Positions 37,459 through 50,742 of a stretch of 64,000 nt of DNA are shown here, piece by piece. Each line of letters begins with the position of its first letter. Within the stretch, counting starts at the first letter, position 1. The notes under the pieces were generated by a model, which ran no database searches, had not been told where the DNA came from, and saw only the letters and a program-made list of their open reading frames with translations. The position numbers and the translations under genes are program-made. The stretch comes from Acidobacteriota bacterium (GTDB taxonomy: Bacteria; Acidobacteriota; Holophagae; Holophagales; Holophagaceae), in contig JACPUT010000011.1 of the NCBI GenBank assembly GCA_016192145.1, positions 124,001 through 188,000 of the forward strand, in the 5' to 3' direction.

Positions 37459-37532
37459 CCGGTGATGAACAGTGATGAACAGTGATAAAAGCAATGCACT
37501 CCTCATCACTGTTCATCACTGTTCATCACCGG
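37459..37532. repeat. Periodic-arm inverted repeat (10-nt units), perfect arms
   Basis: The left arm 37459-37486 holds the GTGATGAACA unit twice plus a partial third. The right arm 37505-37532 is an exact 28-nt reverse complement. The spacer is 18 nt. T-rich tracts flank the hairpin on both strands, so it could terminate transcription in either direction. Its unit is shared with the copies at 61241 and 62756. Confidence 0.92.
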
Positions 37533-37572
37533 CTTCTTTTTTGGCCTCGCTTGCGGCTCCGGCCCGACGCCA

Positions 37573-37598
37573 AGAGAGGCCCCGAAGGGCCCCTCTCT
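37573..37598 (-). terminator. Hairpin downstream of hppA
   Basis: AGAGAGG/CCTCTCT arms enclose a CCC/GGG inner stem with a GAA turn. A second CCCGCC/GGCGGG hairpin lies between it and the hppA stop. Together they probably end the pyrophosphatase transcript. Confidence 0.55.
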
Positions 37599-37628
37599 GG
37601 CTCAAGCGCCCGCCCGAAGGCGGGGCAA

Positions 37629-40112
<2,484 letters not shown>

Positions 40113-40674
40113 GGGTTTCCTCCAATTGGGATTCGTGTGGAAGTGAAAGCGGGGTTCGGGTGGAAGCGGGATGGTGGAGCTGATTGCAATGCTGCCTGGA
40201 TCGGGAAATGACCGGGCTCACGAGCAACCGGCCCGGGGTGGCCCGACGGGAGCCGGTGGACGATCCCCTCGCGGGGGAGGTTCCAAGTCGGGTGTGGGGC
40301 TCCTTGCGGAGAGGGTTCGGGCCCAGGGCCGAGGGGCCGAGGTGATCGACGAGGCGTGTAAAAGATGGTTTGCCAGAACTCTACCGGGGGACCCGAAGGG
40401 CGGCAACAAAAGGTAATGAGTCCTGGACATTCCCTTGGCTTCCAAGTGATTTCCGCGAGGGGGGCGGAGTGGCCGGGCTGGAATCCACATCACCATTCCC
40501 GACTGGTTCCAGCTTTTGCGCTTGGGACTCGGGCCTCCAACGGGGATACTGATGGATGTTTGGGCCGAGGCCGGTCTTCACCCGGAGCCCTTCTTCGTCC
40601 CGTCCAGAATTTCGACCTGGGATGTCCGATGACCGGACGCCCATCCAACCAACCCCGTTTTTTACGGAGGCGCG
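40113..40674. other. Divergent hppA-sdhC intergenic region
   Basis: The 562 nt are the longest gene-free stretch. They must contain both promoters. One candidate sdh promoter is listed separately. I find no RNA gene, repeat copy or credible small ORF; short frames present lack ribosome sites. Confidence 0.5.
40522..40550 (+). promoter_or_regulatory. Candidate sdhCAB promoter
   Basis: TTGGGA (40522-40527) and GATACT (40545-40550) are 17 bp apart, each matching 4 of 6 sigma70 consensus positions. They lie about 125 nt before sdhC. Confidence 0.3.
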
Positions 40675-41352
40675 ATGAAGAGGGAAGCGAGTTTCCTCAA
40701 TTCCTCCATCGGCATGAAAGTCATCATGGCCATCACCGGCATCATGCTGGTGGGCTTCGTGGTGGGTCACATGGCCGGCAACCTGCAGATCTACCTGCCT
40801 GCCCACGATGGCGTGCGACCGCTGGATGACTACGCCGTCTTCCTGCGCACCATGCTGCATGGCGGCGGCATCTGGATCGCCCGCGGAGGTCTGATCGTCG
40901 CGACCGCCCTCCATGTCTGGGCCGCCGTGCGCCTCACCAAGATGAACCGGGATGCCCGGCCCGTGGCCTACCACGCCCCCGTCTACAAGGCTTCCACCCT
41001 GGCCTCCCGCACCATGCGGGTGAGTGGCGCCATCCTAGCCATCTTCGTCGTCTTCCACATCCTCCACTTCACCGTGGGCAAATTCACGCCCTTCGAGGAA
41101 GGAAAGGTCTACCAGAACGTGGTGACCGGCTTCCAAGTGCCTTGGGTGAGCGGGTTCTACATTCTCGCCATGCTCTGCCTGGCCTCCCACCTCCGCCACG
41201 GAATCTGGAGCCTCATGCAGACGCTGGGGTTCAATCATCCCCGCTATAACGACCTGCGCCTGAAGCTCGCCACCGCCATCACCGCCCTGGTGGTGCTCGT
41301 CAACATCTCCTTCCCGCTGGCCGTGCTCTTCGGCTACGTGAAGCTGTCCTGA
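40675..41352 (+). CDS. sdhC: Succinate dehydrogenase cytochrome b subunit
   Basis: The 225-residue membrane anchor is of the b558 type with five hydrophobic helices. Conserved His residues for two hemes lie in [33 protein letters not shown] and [11 protein letters not shown]. This single-subunit diheme type serves menaquinone, matching the futalosine pathway gene mqnE in this window. It heads the operon sdhC-sdhA-sdhB with 11-nt and 9-nt gaps. ACGGAGG precedes ATG 40675. Confidence 0.93.
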   Translation: MKREASFLNSSIGMKVIMAITGIMLVGFVVGHMAGNLQIYLPAHDGVRPLDDYAVFLRTMLHGGGIWIARGGLIVATALHVWAAVRLTKMNRDARPVAYHAPVYKASTLASRTMRVSGAILAIFVVFHILHFTVGKFTPFEEGKVYQNVVTGFQVPWVSGFYILAMLCLASHLRHGIWSLMQTLGFNHPRYNDLRLKLATAITALVVLVNISFPLAVLFGYVKLS

Positions 41353-41363
41353 GGGAGACGATC

Positions 41364-43277
<1,914 letters not shown>

Positions 43278-43286
43278 GAGCGGACA

Positions 43287-44069
43287 ATGGAAAAGCACCT
43301 GAACCTCACGCTCCAGGTATGGCGCCAGAAGAACGCCCAGGATCCCGGCGGCTTCAAGAACTACGAAGCCAAAGGCATCAGCACCGAGATGTCCTTCCTC
43401 GAAATGCTCGACGTCGTGAACGAGGGCATCATCAAGAAGGGCGAGGCCCCCATCACCTTCGACCACGACTGCCGCGAGGGCATCTGTGGCGCCTGCGGCA
43501 TGGTGATCAACGGTCGCCCCCACGGCCTCCGCGAGCGCACCACCGCCTGCCAGTTGCACATGCGCAGCTTCAATGACGGCGACGTCATCACCCTCGAGCC
43601 CTGGCGCGCCTCGGCGTTCCCCGTGCTCCGGGACCTGCTGGTGGATCGCAGCTCCTTCGACCGCATCATCGCCGCCGGCGGGTTCATCTCCGCCCCCACG
43701 GGCTCCGCGCAGGACGCCAACTGTCTGCCGATCCCCAAGGACAACGCCGACCGCGCCATGGATGCCGCCGCCTGCATCGGCTGCGGCGCCTGCGTGGCCG
43801 CCTGCCCCAACGCCAGCGCCATGCTGTTCGTGGGCGCCAAGGTGAGCCACCTGGGCCTCCTGCCCCAGGGCCAGCCCGAGCGCACCTCCCGCGCCCTGGA
43901 CATGGTCGCCCAGATGGACGCCGAGGGCTTCGGCACCTGCACCAACCACGGCGAGTGCGAGGCCTCCTGCCCCAAGGGCATCAGCCTCGACAACATCGCC
44001 ATGCTGAACCGCGACTATCTGAAGGCCAGCCTCACCTACCGGCCTGAGGTGGAGTCCGGCGGGTTCTAG
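43287..44069 (+). CDS. sdhB: Succinate dehydrogenase iron-sulfur subunit
   Basis: The 260-residue subunit relays electrons from SdhA to the quinone through three clusters. The [2Fe-2S] ligands are in [15 protein letters not shown] plus the Cys after ERTTA. The [4Fe-4S] and [3Fe-4S] ligands are in [14 protein letters not shown] and [15 protein letters not shown]. It lies 9 nt after sdhA with TAGGAG upstream. A periodic inverted repeat follows the operon. Confidence 0.96.
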   Translation: MEKHLNLTLQVWRQKNAQDPGGFKNYEAKGISTEMSFLEMLDVVNEGIIKKGEAPITFDHDCREGICGACGMVINGRPHGLRERTTACQLHMRSFNDGDVITLEPWRASAFPVLRDLLVDRSSFDRIIAAGGFISAPTGSAQDANCLPIPKDNADRAMDAAACIGCGACVAACPNASAMLFVGAKVSHLGLLPQGQPERTSRALDMVAQMDAEGFGTCTNHGECEASCPKGISLDNIAMLNRDYLKASLTYRPEVESGGF

Positions 44070-44152
44070 GATCCACAGAAGCGATCAGCTGACGGGGCTC
44101 GGGAGACCGGGCCCCTTCTCATTTCGACCCGCGGTTGAAATCAAAAGGGTCA

Positions 44153-44214
44153 TTCGCAGATGGCGCAGATTAAAGAGAATCGCATTTCCATCTGCGTCAT
44201 CTGCGAAATCTGCG
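44153..44214. repeat. Periodic-arm inverted repeat (9-nt units) after sdhB
   Basis: The left arm 44153-44170 has two CGCAGAT units; the right arm 44190-44214 has three ATCTGCG units, all at 9-nt spacing. Pairing covers about 19 nt. The spacer is about 20 nt. It lies between the sdh operon and carbonic anhydrase. Confidence 0.85.
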
Positions 44215-44265
44215 GACAACCACTTTTTCAACGCGAGTTCCGCCCTACCCGGAGACAATGGAGCC

Positions 44266-44886
44266 ATGCCCATTCAGCGCCTGGTGGACGGCATCCACCA
44301 ATTCCAAACCGAAGTCTTCCGCCCCGCCTCCGAGTTCTTCGGCTCCCTGGCCCATGGCCAGCGGCCCGAGGTGCTCTTCTTCACCTGCGCCGATTCCCGC
44401 ATCAACCCCAATCTGGTGACCCAGACGAATCCGGGCGAGCTCTTCCTCGTCCGCAACGTGGGCAACATCGTGCCCCGCTACGCGGCCGGTTCCTCCGAGG
44501 CCGCCGCCATCGAGTTCGCCGTCACCCAGCTGCCCATCCACGACATCATCGTCTGCGGCCATTCCCACTGCGGCGCCATGAAGGCCCTGCTGGAGCCCGC
44601 CGAGGGGCTGCCCGCCCTGGAGGCCTGGCTGGCCCACGCCGAGCCCACCCGCAAGCTCATCGACGCCAACTACGGCCACCTCCACGACATGGAACGCCAC
44701 ATGGCCACGGTGAAGGAGAACGTGCTCGTGCAGCTGGAAAACCTGCGCACCCATCCCGCCGTGCAGGAGCGCCTCGCCAACGGCACGCTGCATCTCCACG
44801 CCTGGGTCTATCACATCGAAGATGGCCTCGTGGCCGCCTACGATCCCGCCTCAGGGCAGTTCAAGCCCGTGGGCGATCGATCCTGA
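44266..44886 (+). CDS. Beta-class carbonic anhydrase
   Basis: The enzyme interconverts CO2 and bicarbonate. The 206-residue protein has zinc ligands Cys41 (TCADSR), His99 and Cys102 (CGHSHCGAM), with the catalytic Asp43-Arg45 dyad. NVGNIVPRYAAGSSEAAAIEFAV is typical of the clade. The ATG at 44266 starts MPIQRLVDGIHQFQ, which matches the usual N-terminal helix. It is convergent with coaBC over a 19-nt gap. Confidence 0.95.
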   Translation: MPIQRLVDGIHQFQTEVFRPASEFFGSLAHGQRPEVLFFTCADSRINPNLVTQTNPGELFLVRNVGNIVPRYAAGSSEAAAIEFAVTQLPIHDIIVCGHSHCGAMKALLEPAEGLPALEAWLAHAEPTRKLIDANYGHLHDMERHMATVKENVLVQLENLRTHPAVQERLANGTLHLHAWVYHIEDGLVAAYDPASGQFKPVGDRS

Positions 44887-44905
44887 AATCGATTTCAGGA
44901 TCGGA

Positions 44906-46093
44906 CTAGAGCCGCCCCGCCCACCAGGCCACCACGGCCCTGGCCAGATCATCCTTGGGAAGGGGTCCCAGCTCCGGCTGCGCACCTTCCGCGACGACGG
45001 GAACCAGGGTGTTGGGCCTGAATCCGAAGCCCTTGCCGCCCGTGATGTCATTCACGAGCACGGCATCAAGCCCCTTCCGCTCCAGCTTGACCATGGCGTG
45101 TTCCGTGTGGCGCTCGCTCTCCGCCGCGAACCCCACGAGCCACTGGCCGGGCTTTTTCTCCTTGGAGAGCGTAGCGAGGATGTCGGGGGTACGAACGAGG
45201 AGGAGGGACTCCGCCCCTTCCTGCTTCTTCACCTTCTGCTCGGCCCGGTGCTCCGGGCGCTGGTCCGCCACGGCGGCGGCGGCGAAACAGCCCGCCATGC
45301 GGGGCCAGAGTTCCCGGCAGGCGGTGAGCATGTGCTCCGCGCTGTGAACGCGAATCGTGGGCACGCCCCACGGCGCCGCCAGATCGCCCCCCAGCACGAG
45401 GTGGGGATGGGCGCCCGCGTCCCGCAGGGCCCGGGCCAGGTGCACGCCCATGCTTCCGGTGCTGCGGTTCGTGAGGGTGCGGACGGGATCCAGATCCTCT
45501 CGCGTCGGGCCGCCCGTCACGAGCACCTGCCTTCCCACCAGGGTGGGCAACTTGGGATTTCCCAGGGCGCGAATGGCCTCCGCGATGTCCTCGATCTCCG
45601 CAAGCTTCCCCTGCCCAGATTCGCCGCAGGCCAGCAGGCCTTCATCGGGCTCCACGAAGCGGTGGCCCCTCTCCCGCAGGCAGGCGACGTTGGCCTGCAC
45701 CGCCGCGTTGTCCCACATGCCCGTGTTCATGGCCGGGGCCCAGAGAATCGTGGCGCGGGTGGCCAGCAGCACGGTGCTGAGCAGATCATCCGCGAGCCCG
45801 TGGGCCGTCTTCCCCATGATGTCGGCGGTGGCAGGAACTACGGCCACGAGGTCCGCCCAGCGGGCGAGGTCGATGTGCTCCACCACGGGCGAAGGCCGCC
45901 ACTCGTTCAGCTCGGGATTGGCGCCGTGCACGGTCTGGCCCGTGAGGCTGGCCAGCGTCAGCGCGGGAATGAATCGCCCGCCCGCCTCCGTCAGGATGCA
46001 ACGCACCTCGTGCCCTTCGCGGGTGAGAAGGCGCGCCAGATCCGCGGATTTGTAGGCGGCGATGGAACCGGTGATGCCGAGCAGGAGCTTCAT
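44906..46093 (-). CDS. coaBC: Bifunctional phosphopantothenoylcysteine decarboxylase/synthase
   Basis: CoaBC adds cysteine to phosphopantothenate (CoaB) and decarboxylates the product (CoaC) in coenzyme A synthesis. The CoaC half (1-180) has GITGSIAAYKSADL, the catalytic His in VVEHIDLARWAD, PAMNTGMW and the Cys in LLACGESGQGKLAE. The CoaB half has GGPTREDLDPVR, FAAAAVADQRP and VNDITGGKGFG. The 395-residue length is typical. rpoZ, a frequent coaBC neighbour, lies nearby but on the other strand with a DinB gene between. Confidence 0.95.
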   Translation of the reverse strand: MKLLLGITGSIAAYKSADLARLLTREGHEVRCILTEAGGRFIPALTLASLTGQTVHGANPELNEWRPSPVVEHIDLARWADLVAVVPATADIMGKTAHGLADDLLSTVLLATRATILWAPAMNTGMWDNAAVQANVACLRERGHRFVEPDEGLLACGESGQGKLAEIEDIAEAIRALGNPKLPTLVGRQVLVTGGPTREDLDPVRTLTNRSTGSMGVHLARALRDAGAHPHLVLGGDLAAPWGVPTIRVHSAEHMLTACRELWPRMAGCFAAAAVADQRPEHRAEQKVKKQEGAESLLLVRTPDILATLSKEKKPGQWLVGFAAESERHTEHAMVKLERKGLDAVLVNDITGGKGFGFRPNTLVPVVAEGAQPELGPLPKDDLARAVVAWWAGRL

Positions 46094-46200
46094 GCTCCAA
46101 CTATCGCATCCTGCCCCGCAGGATGCTCCCCTTCACTGCGCTCTGGGAGTTGGAGCCTCCAGGGATTCACAGTCGGGCCTCAGGATCCATGCGCGAGGTC

Positions 46201-46668
46201 TCAGATGGCGCCCTGAAGCCCCATGAGCTTCCGCGCGGTGCCGAGCTGCCCCAGGTGATAGGACTCGTGCATGAAGAGGAAGGCGACCACCTGCTCCAGG
46301 GCCTGCTCCTGCTGCAGGGCCGGATTCATCACGGGGCGATCCCAATCCGCCACCGCCAGGAAGGCCACCTTGAGGTCGTCGGAAGTGCCCTTGAGGCGCG
46401 CCACGAGGTCTCCCAGTTCGTGGGCGCATTCCCCACCAGTGCTGCCCCGGCCGTAACAAGCCAGGCTGTCATCCTCGGGCCGGGGTTGGCCCAGCAGCTT
46501 GAATACGAGGTTCCGGGAGCGCACCAAGTGCCCCAGGACCCATCCGGGACAGGCCACATCAGCGGCGGGCCGCTGGCGGATCAAGTCATCCGTGAGCCCA
46601 GGCAGGTTCCGGTCCAGCATGCCCAGGTTGGTCTTGAAAGCCGAATGCCAGAGATGGCTGCGTTCCAT
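46201..46668 (-). CDS. DinB-like four-helix protein
   Basis: The 155-residue protein fits the DinB/YfiT-like metal-binding four-helix fold. Probable metal His residues are in GWVLGHLVRSRN and HESYHLGQLG, the latter being the family C-terminal motif. Members are often thiol transferases or hydrolases of unknown substrate. GGAGG precedes ATG 46668, where the family sequence begins; 33 further open codons upstream are not family-like. It is divergent from rpoZ. Confidence 0.82.
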   Translation of the reverse strand: MERSHLWHSAFKTNLGMLDRNLPGLTDDLIRQRPAADVACPGWVLGHLVRSRNLVFKLLGQPRPEDDSLACYGRGSTGGECAHELGDLVARLKGTSDDLKVAFLAVADWDRPVMNPALQQEQALEQVVAFLFMHESYHLGQLGTARKLMGLQGAI

Positions 46669-46781
46669 GCGATCCTCCAGAGGGGTCAGGCTATCCTGAA
46701 TCACGACAAGCCTTGACCCGTCAAGGAATCCCCTTACGTTTTCGCAAGATTTGCGGTATTCTTCCAAGTTCCGGAGGTCCC

Positions 46782-47069
46782 ATGAGCCAGGCCCGTACCA
46801 TCGTTCGCGTCCCTGATGAGATCGGGAACAAGTACCGCTTCGCCGTCATTTCCGGCAAGCGTTGCGAGCAGCTTCAGCGCGGCGCCTTCCCCAAGGTCGA
46901 GGTCGTGGTGCCCGTGAACCGCCAGGGTCAGGCCCAGGATGCTCCCAAACTCGCCTCCTTCTGGGCCCAGGTCGGCATCCAGGAAGTGGAAGAGAACCGC
47001 ATCGGCTGGGAAGAGGGCGAGGTCCTGAACCTCGATTACACCACCGAGACCCCCATTTCCGTGGAGTAG
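46782..47069 (+). CDS. rpoZ: RNA polymerase omega subunit
   Basis: The 95-residue protein has the omega signature NKYRFAVISGKRCEQLQRGAFPKVE, equivalent to the SRF-x-AKRARQ helix that clamps the beta-prime C-terminus. The rest is divergent. CCGGAGG precedes ATG 46782. A strong terminator follows, so it is monocistronic. Confidence 0.8.
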   Translation: MSQARTIVRVPDEIGNKYRFAVISGKRCEQLQRGAFPKVEVVVPVNRQGQAQDAPKLASFWAQVGIQEVEENRIGWEEGEVLNLDYTTETPISVE

Positions 47070-47085
47070 TTCCACTTAAATCCTG

Positions 47086-47112
47086 AAAAGCCCCCATTCC
47101 GGGGGCTTTTTT
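47086..47112 (+). terminator. rpoZ intrinsic terminator
   Basis: AAAAGCCCCC and GGGGGCTTTT pair over 10 bp around ATTCC, followed by a T-run reaching 47112. It is usable in both directions. Confidence 0.93.
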
Positions 47113-47126
47113 CATGGCGCGGGATA

Positions 47127-47198
47127 TTTCATCATGCGTTGAATTTCTGAGTTGCCCCGGAGGCCGTTCCGGCCGAGAATTTCAACTGGTGTTGAAAT
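47127..47198 (+). promoter_or_regulatory. Two TetR-type operators upstream of tetR
   Basis: Operator 1 (47179-47198) is a perfect palindrome, ATTTCAAC and GTTGAAAT around TGGT, ending 1 nt before the tetR ATG. Operator 2 (47127-47144, TTTCATCATGCGTTGAAT) matches it at 13 of 18 positions. Centres are 53 bp apart, about five helical turns. Autoregulation of the efflux operon by its own TetR is the likely reading. Confidence 0.72.
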
Positions 47199-47199
47199 C

Positions 47200-47883
47200 A
47201 TGATCTCCCCCAAATCCCCTTCCCGAACCCGGGGCCCCAAGGCCCATCGCGTGGAGCCCGACCAGATCCTGGATGCCGCCGAACGGGTGTTCGCCGCCCG
47301 GGGCCTACAGGCCGCCAGCGTGCGGGCCATCGCAGCCGAAGCGGCCTGCGACGCCTCCCTGATTTACTACCACTTCGATTCCAAAGAGACGCTGTTCCTC
47401 GCCCTCCTGGATCGCCTCCTCCCAGCCCTCCACCAGGAACTGGCGCGCCTCTCGGCGGAGGTGGAACGCCCGGTCGTGGAACGACTCTGGGAAACCCTGC
47501 GCCTCTACCACCGGCACATGGGCCACCGCGCGGGGCTGCGCGCCATCATCAAGGGCGAGCTGGTGCGGGGGGCCGAGGGCCTGCAGCGGGAGATTGGCGG
47601 CCGCCTGGTGCGGAACGCCGAGCAAGTCGCGAACATCCTCCGGCAGGGCATTGAAGAAGGGGCGATCCGGCCGGAACTGGAGCCCCGCCTTGGGGCCTTC
47701 TTCCTGTTGAAGACCTTCATCGAAACCCTCGATCTGGTACCCCGGCTCGGAGTCTTCCTCAACGAACCCGTCAAACCCGACATCCCGAAGGCCATCCAAA
47801 GCTGGTTCCAACTCTATTGGCGCGGTGTCGCCACGGATCCCCTGACTCCCCTCCCCGCCCTTCCCCCCCTCTCGGAGTTCTGA
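47200..47883 (+). CDS. TetR family transcriptional regulator
   Basis: The 227-residue repressor has an N-terminal helix-turn-helix (DQILDAAERVFAARGLQAASVRAIAAEA then SLIYYHFDSKETLF, about 20-66) and a C-terminal ligand domain with LKTFIETLDLVPRLGVF. A disordered basic tail precedes the HTH. It overlaps the HlyD gene by 1 nt (TGATG), so it is first gene of the efflux operon. A palindromic operator directly abuts its start codon, supporting autorepression. The inducer is unknown. Confidence 0.92.
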   Translation: MISPKSPSRTRGPKAHRVEPDQILDAAERVFAARGLQAASVRAIAAEAACDASLIYYHFDSKETLFLALLDRLLPALHQELARLSAEVERPVVERLWETLRLYHRHMGHRAGLRAIIKGELVRGAEGLQREIGGRLVRNAEQVANILRQGIEEGAIRPELEPRLGAFFLLKTFIETLDLVPRLGVFLNEPVKPDIPKAIQSWFQLYWRGVATDPLTPLPALPPLSEF

Positions 47884-48845
47884 TGCGCGCCCTCCATTCC
47901 GCCCTGCCCGCCCTGCTGCTCCTCACCGCCTGCCACCGGGATGGCCGTCCCTCCCTCAATGGCCGCGTGGAAGCCTATCTCAGCGACCTCGGCCCCCGCG
48001 TGGGTGGTCGCCTCGTGGAATTGAGGGTGGTCGAAGGCCAGCGCGTGAAGGCGGGGGACCTCCTGGCTCGCGTCAGCGCCGAGGAACTTGATGCTGCCCT
48101 GCTGCGGGACATGGCCGGCGTGGATTCCGCCGAGGCCAAGCGCCTGGAGCTTGCCCATGGCAGCCGCGAGGAGGACATCGCCATGGGGGAGGCCCGCGTG
48201 AAGGATGCGCGGGCCTCCCTGAAGCTATCCCAGGACACCCTGGCCCGCGCCAAGCGGCTCAACGCCGACAAGGTGCTCTCCCAGGCCGACCTCGATCGGG
48301 CCCAGGCGGATCGGGATCGCTCCGAAGCCAACCTCCACCTCCAAGAGAAGGCCCTGGCCGAATTGAGGGCCGGCGCGCGCAAGGAGCAGCGCATGGGCGT
48401 CAACGCGGAATCCCAGCGGGCCAGGGCCACGTTGCAGGCCACGAGGGCCACGGTCTCCTTCCTGGAAGTGCGTGCCCCCTTCGATGGCGTGGTGGTGCAT
48501 CGCCTCCGGGAGCTGGGCGCCGTGGTCGCCCCCGGCCAAGCCGTGGTGACTCTCGCCCGCCAGGATCGCCTTTGGGTGCGCGTGTACCTGCCCCAGACCC
48601 TCCAGGCCCAGGCCCGGGTGGGCATGCCCGTGTCCATCGAATTCTCCGACAAGCGTCCCGCAGTCCAGGCCACGCTGGACGAAGTCAGCTCCGATCCCGA
48701 GTACACCCCCAAGATGGTGGAGACCCGGGAGGAGCGCGTGAACCTCGTCTATCCCGCCCGCGTGAACATCGCCCAGGGCTGGGATAAGGGCCTGCTGCCC
48801 GGGGTCTCCGTCGACGTGCGCCTCGGTTCGGTTCCCAAGCCATGA
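47883..48845 (+). CDS. HlyD-family periplasmic adaptor lipoprotein
   Basis: The 320-residue membrane fusion protein has a lipoprotein signal (ALPALLLLTAC, lipid Cys near 17). A biotinyl-lipoyl half (GPRVGGRLVELRVVEGQRVKAGDLLARV) is followed by a long coiled-coil hairpin (about 75-185) and the second half FLEVRAPFDGVVVHRLRELGAVVAPGQAV. It links an inner-membrane ABC exporter to an outer-membrane channel. No TolC gene is in this operon, so a channel encoded elsewhere (possibly the one at 56769) would be needed. The layout resembles YbhG-YbhFSR. Confidence 0.9.
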   Translation: MRALHSALPALLLLTACHRDGRPSLNGRVEAYLSDLGPRVGGRLVELRVVEGQRVKAGDLLARVSAEELDAALLRDMAGVDSAEAKRLELAHGSREEDIAMGEARVKDARASLKLSQDTLARAKRLNADKVLSQADLDRAQADRDRSEANLHLQEKALAELRAGARKEQRMGVNAESQRARATLQATRATVSFLEVRAPFDGVVVHRLRELGAVVAPGQAVVTLARQDRLWVRVYLPQTLQAQARVGMPVSIEFSDKRPAVQATLDEVSSDPEYTPKMVETREERVNLVYPARVNIAQGWDKGLLPGVSVDVRLGSVPKP

Positions 48846-49816
48846 GCGCGCCCCTCCTCGAAGCCCGCGGCCTCGTGTGCCGATTCGGCCCCAAGGAGGC
48901 CGTGAAGGGCCTGGATCTCACCCTGAACGCGGGGGACCTCGTGGGCCTCATCGGCCCCGATGGCGCCGGCAAGAGCACCACCTTCCGCATGCTCGTGGGA
49001 CTGCAGCGGCCCACGTCGGGCACGATCGTACGCACCCTGCCCGATGAGCAGGTGGCCTACGTGCCCCAGGTCTTCGCCCTGGCACCCGACCTCACGGTGA
49101 TGGAGAACATGAAGCTCCAGGCGGGCCTCTACGGCATGAAGGGCGCTGAAGCCCGCATCCACGAGCTGCTGTCCCGGGTGGATCTGGATCGTTTCAAGGA
49201 CCGCATGAGCGGAGCCCTCTCCGGCGGCATGAAGCAGAAGCTCGCCCTCTGCGTGGCCCTGCTGCCCAGCCCTCGTCTCCTCCTCCTGGACGAACCCACC
49301 ACTGGCGTGGACCCCGTGAGCCGCCGGGAGTTCTGGGCCCTGCTCCACCAGATCCACGACGACGGTGTGGCCATCCTCTTCAGCAGCCCCTACATGGACG
49401 AGGCGGAGTACGCCTTCCGGATCCTCTTCATGTACGACGGCCACCTCCTCGCCACCGGCACGCCCGAATCCTTCCGGGAAGCGATGCCTGGCGTGGTGCT
49501 GCGCGTGCTCACCCGGAAACGGCGGAAGGTGATGGCCAACATCGAAGCCCTGAACCCCCTCGACCTCTTCGGCGAGGGCGAGCAGATCCGAGCCCGTTTC
49601 ACCCCCCAGGATCCAGCTCCCCTGCTGGATCGCATCCGCGCCCTCGAAGGCGTGGAGCACGTGGAACTCAGCGAGGCCACCCTGGAGGACACCTTCCTCC
49701 ACGCCCTCAAGGAACAGGACCACGCGACGGAGGCCACCTCCCAGATCTCAGGCGACGTTAAGTCGCCTGCTCCTGCGCCTCCTTCGGACTCGCATGGGGG
49801 GCCCCGTCATGGCTGA
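48842..49816 (+). CDS. ABC transporter ATPase, first
   Basis: The 324-residue nucleotide-binding protein has Walker A GPDGAGKST, a Q-loop in VAYVPQVFAL, the signature LSGGMKQKLAL, Walker B LLLLDEPTTGVDP and a switch region without the usual His (LFSSPYMDEAE). The missing H-loop His suggests this subunit is the degenerate partner of an asymmetric pair. The last 25 or so residues (SGDVKSPAPAPPSDSHGG) are low-complexity and read through a small hairpin at 49749-49769, as if a stop had been lost. It overlaps both neighbours. Confidence 0.9.
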   Translation: MSAPLLEARGLVCRFGPKEAVKGLDLTLNAGDLVGLIGPDGAGKSTTFRMLVGLQRPTSGTIVRTLPDEQVAYVPQVFALAPDLTVMENMKLQAGLYGMKGAEARIHELLSRVDLDRFKDRMSGALSGGMKQKLALCVALLPSPRLLLLDEPTTGVDPVSRREFWALLHQIHDDGVAILFSSPYMDEAEYAFRILFMYDGHLLATGTPESFREAMPGVVLRVLTRKRRKVMANIEALNPLDLFGEGEQIRARFTPQDPAPLLDRIRALEGVEHVELSEATLEDTFLHALKEQDHATEATSQISGDVKSPAPAPPSDSHGGPRHG

Positions 49817-50741
49817 GTCCATCCTGGAAGTGGAAAACCTCACCAAGCGTTTCGGCGATTTCACCGCCGTGAAGGACCTCAGCTTCGAGGTGCGACCCGA
49901 GGAAATCTTCGGGTTCCTGGGCCCCAACGGCGCCGGCAAGAGCACCACCATCAAGATGCTGTGCGGCGTGCTCATGCCCACCTCCGGCAAGGCCCAGGCC
50001 CTGGGCCACGACCTGTTCACGGACGCGGAAAAGGTGCGCCAGCGGATCGGCTACATGAGCCAGAAGTTCAGCCTCCTGGACGATCTCACCGTGGGCGAGA
50101 ACCTCGCCTACTTCGGGCAGCTCTACGGATTGGAAGGCGAAAAGCTGAAGGATGCCATCGCCCAGCGCGAGCGGGAGCTGCAGATCAAGCCGCTGGAGCA
50201 GCTCCTCGTCGCCAAGCTCAGCACGGGCGAGAAACAGCGGGTGTCACTGGCCGCCTCCACCATGCACCGCCCCCGCATGCTCTTCCTGGATGAGCCCACC
50301 AGCGGCGTGGACCCCTTGCGCCGGCGCCTCTTCTGGGAAGCCATGGATGATCTGGTCCTGGATGGCATGAGCATCCTCGTCACCACCCACAACCTGGGGG
50401 AGGCGGATCAGTGTGATCGCCTGGCCTTCATCATGGCGGGCCAGCTCATGGCTTACGGGCGTCCCCGTGCCCTCAAGGAGGACATGGGCCGCCGCGTGGT
50501 GGAAGTGCGCAGCGAGCGGTTCCGTGAGCTCCAGCGGGAAGCCGCGCTTCATCCCGACGTGATCTCCGCGGAACTCATGGGCCGGGGCGTGCGCCTCAGC
50601 CTCCCCGCCCAGGCCAACCCCGAAGCGGTGCTGGCCCACCTCCGTGGCCAGGGCCTCGCCTTCGAACCCAAATCCCCCGAGCTGCCCAGCCTGGAGGACC
50701 TCTTCATCAAGCTCGTCCAAGACTCCCGAAAGGAGGCCTGA
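49809..50741 (+). CDS. ABC transporter ATPase, second
   Basis: The 310-residue ATPase is complete: Walker A GPNGAGKST, Q-loop in IGYMSQKFSLLDDL, signature LSTGEKQRVSL (Thr-Gly instead of Gly-Gly), Walker B MLFLDEPTSGVDP and the switch His in VTTHNLGEADQ. With the first ATPase it would form a heterodimer on a YbhF-like exporter. The start at ATG 49809 overlaps the previous stop; an in-frame ATG at 49794 is possible. Confidence 0.92.
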   Translation: MAESILEVENLTKRFGDFTAVKDLSFEVRPEEIFGFLGPNGAGKSTTIKMLCGVLMPTSGKAQALGHDLFTDAEKVRQRIGYMSQKFSLLDDLTVGENLAYFGQLYGLEGEKLKDAIAQRERELQIKPLEQLLVAKLSTGEKQRVSLAASTMHRPRMLFLDEPTSGVDPLRRRLFWEAMDDLVLDGMSILVTTHNLGEADQCDRLAFIMAGQLMAYGRPRALKEDMGRRVVEVRSERFRELQREAALHPDVISAELMGRGVRLSLPAQANPEAVLAHLRGQGLAFEPKSPELPSLEDLFIKLVQDSRKEA

Positions 50742-50742
50742 G

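Larger units (their letters stand above)
37318..37628. other. Intergenic region between hppA and oligopeptidase B
   Basis: The 311 nt contain one periodic-arm inverted repeat and two GC hairpins next to the hppA stop. The remainder is the presumed oligopeptidase B promoter region. No gene is seen. Confidence 0.6.

Noticed and set aside
49749-49769. Hairpin CAGGCGAC/GTCGCCTG inside the first ATPase gene as a terminator
   Set aside because: It lies in the coding sequence, has no T-tract, and is followed by overlapping cotranscribed genes.
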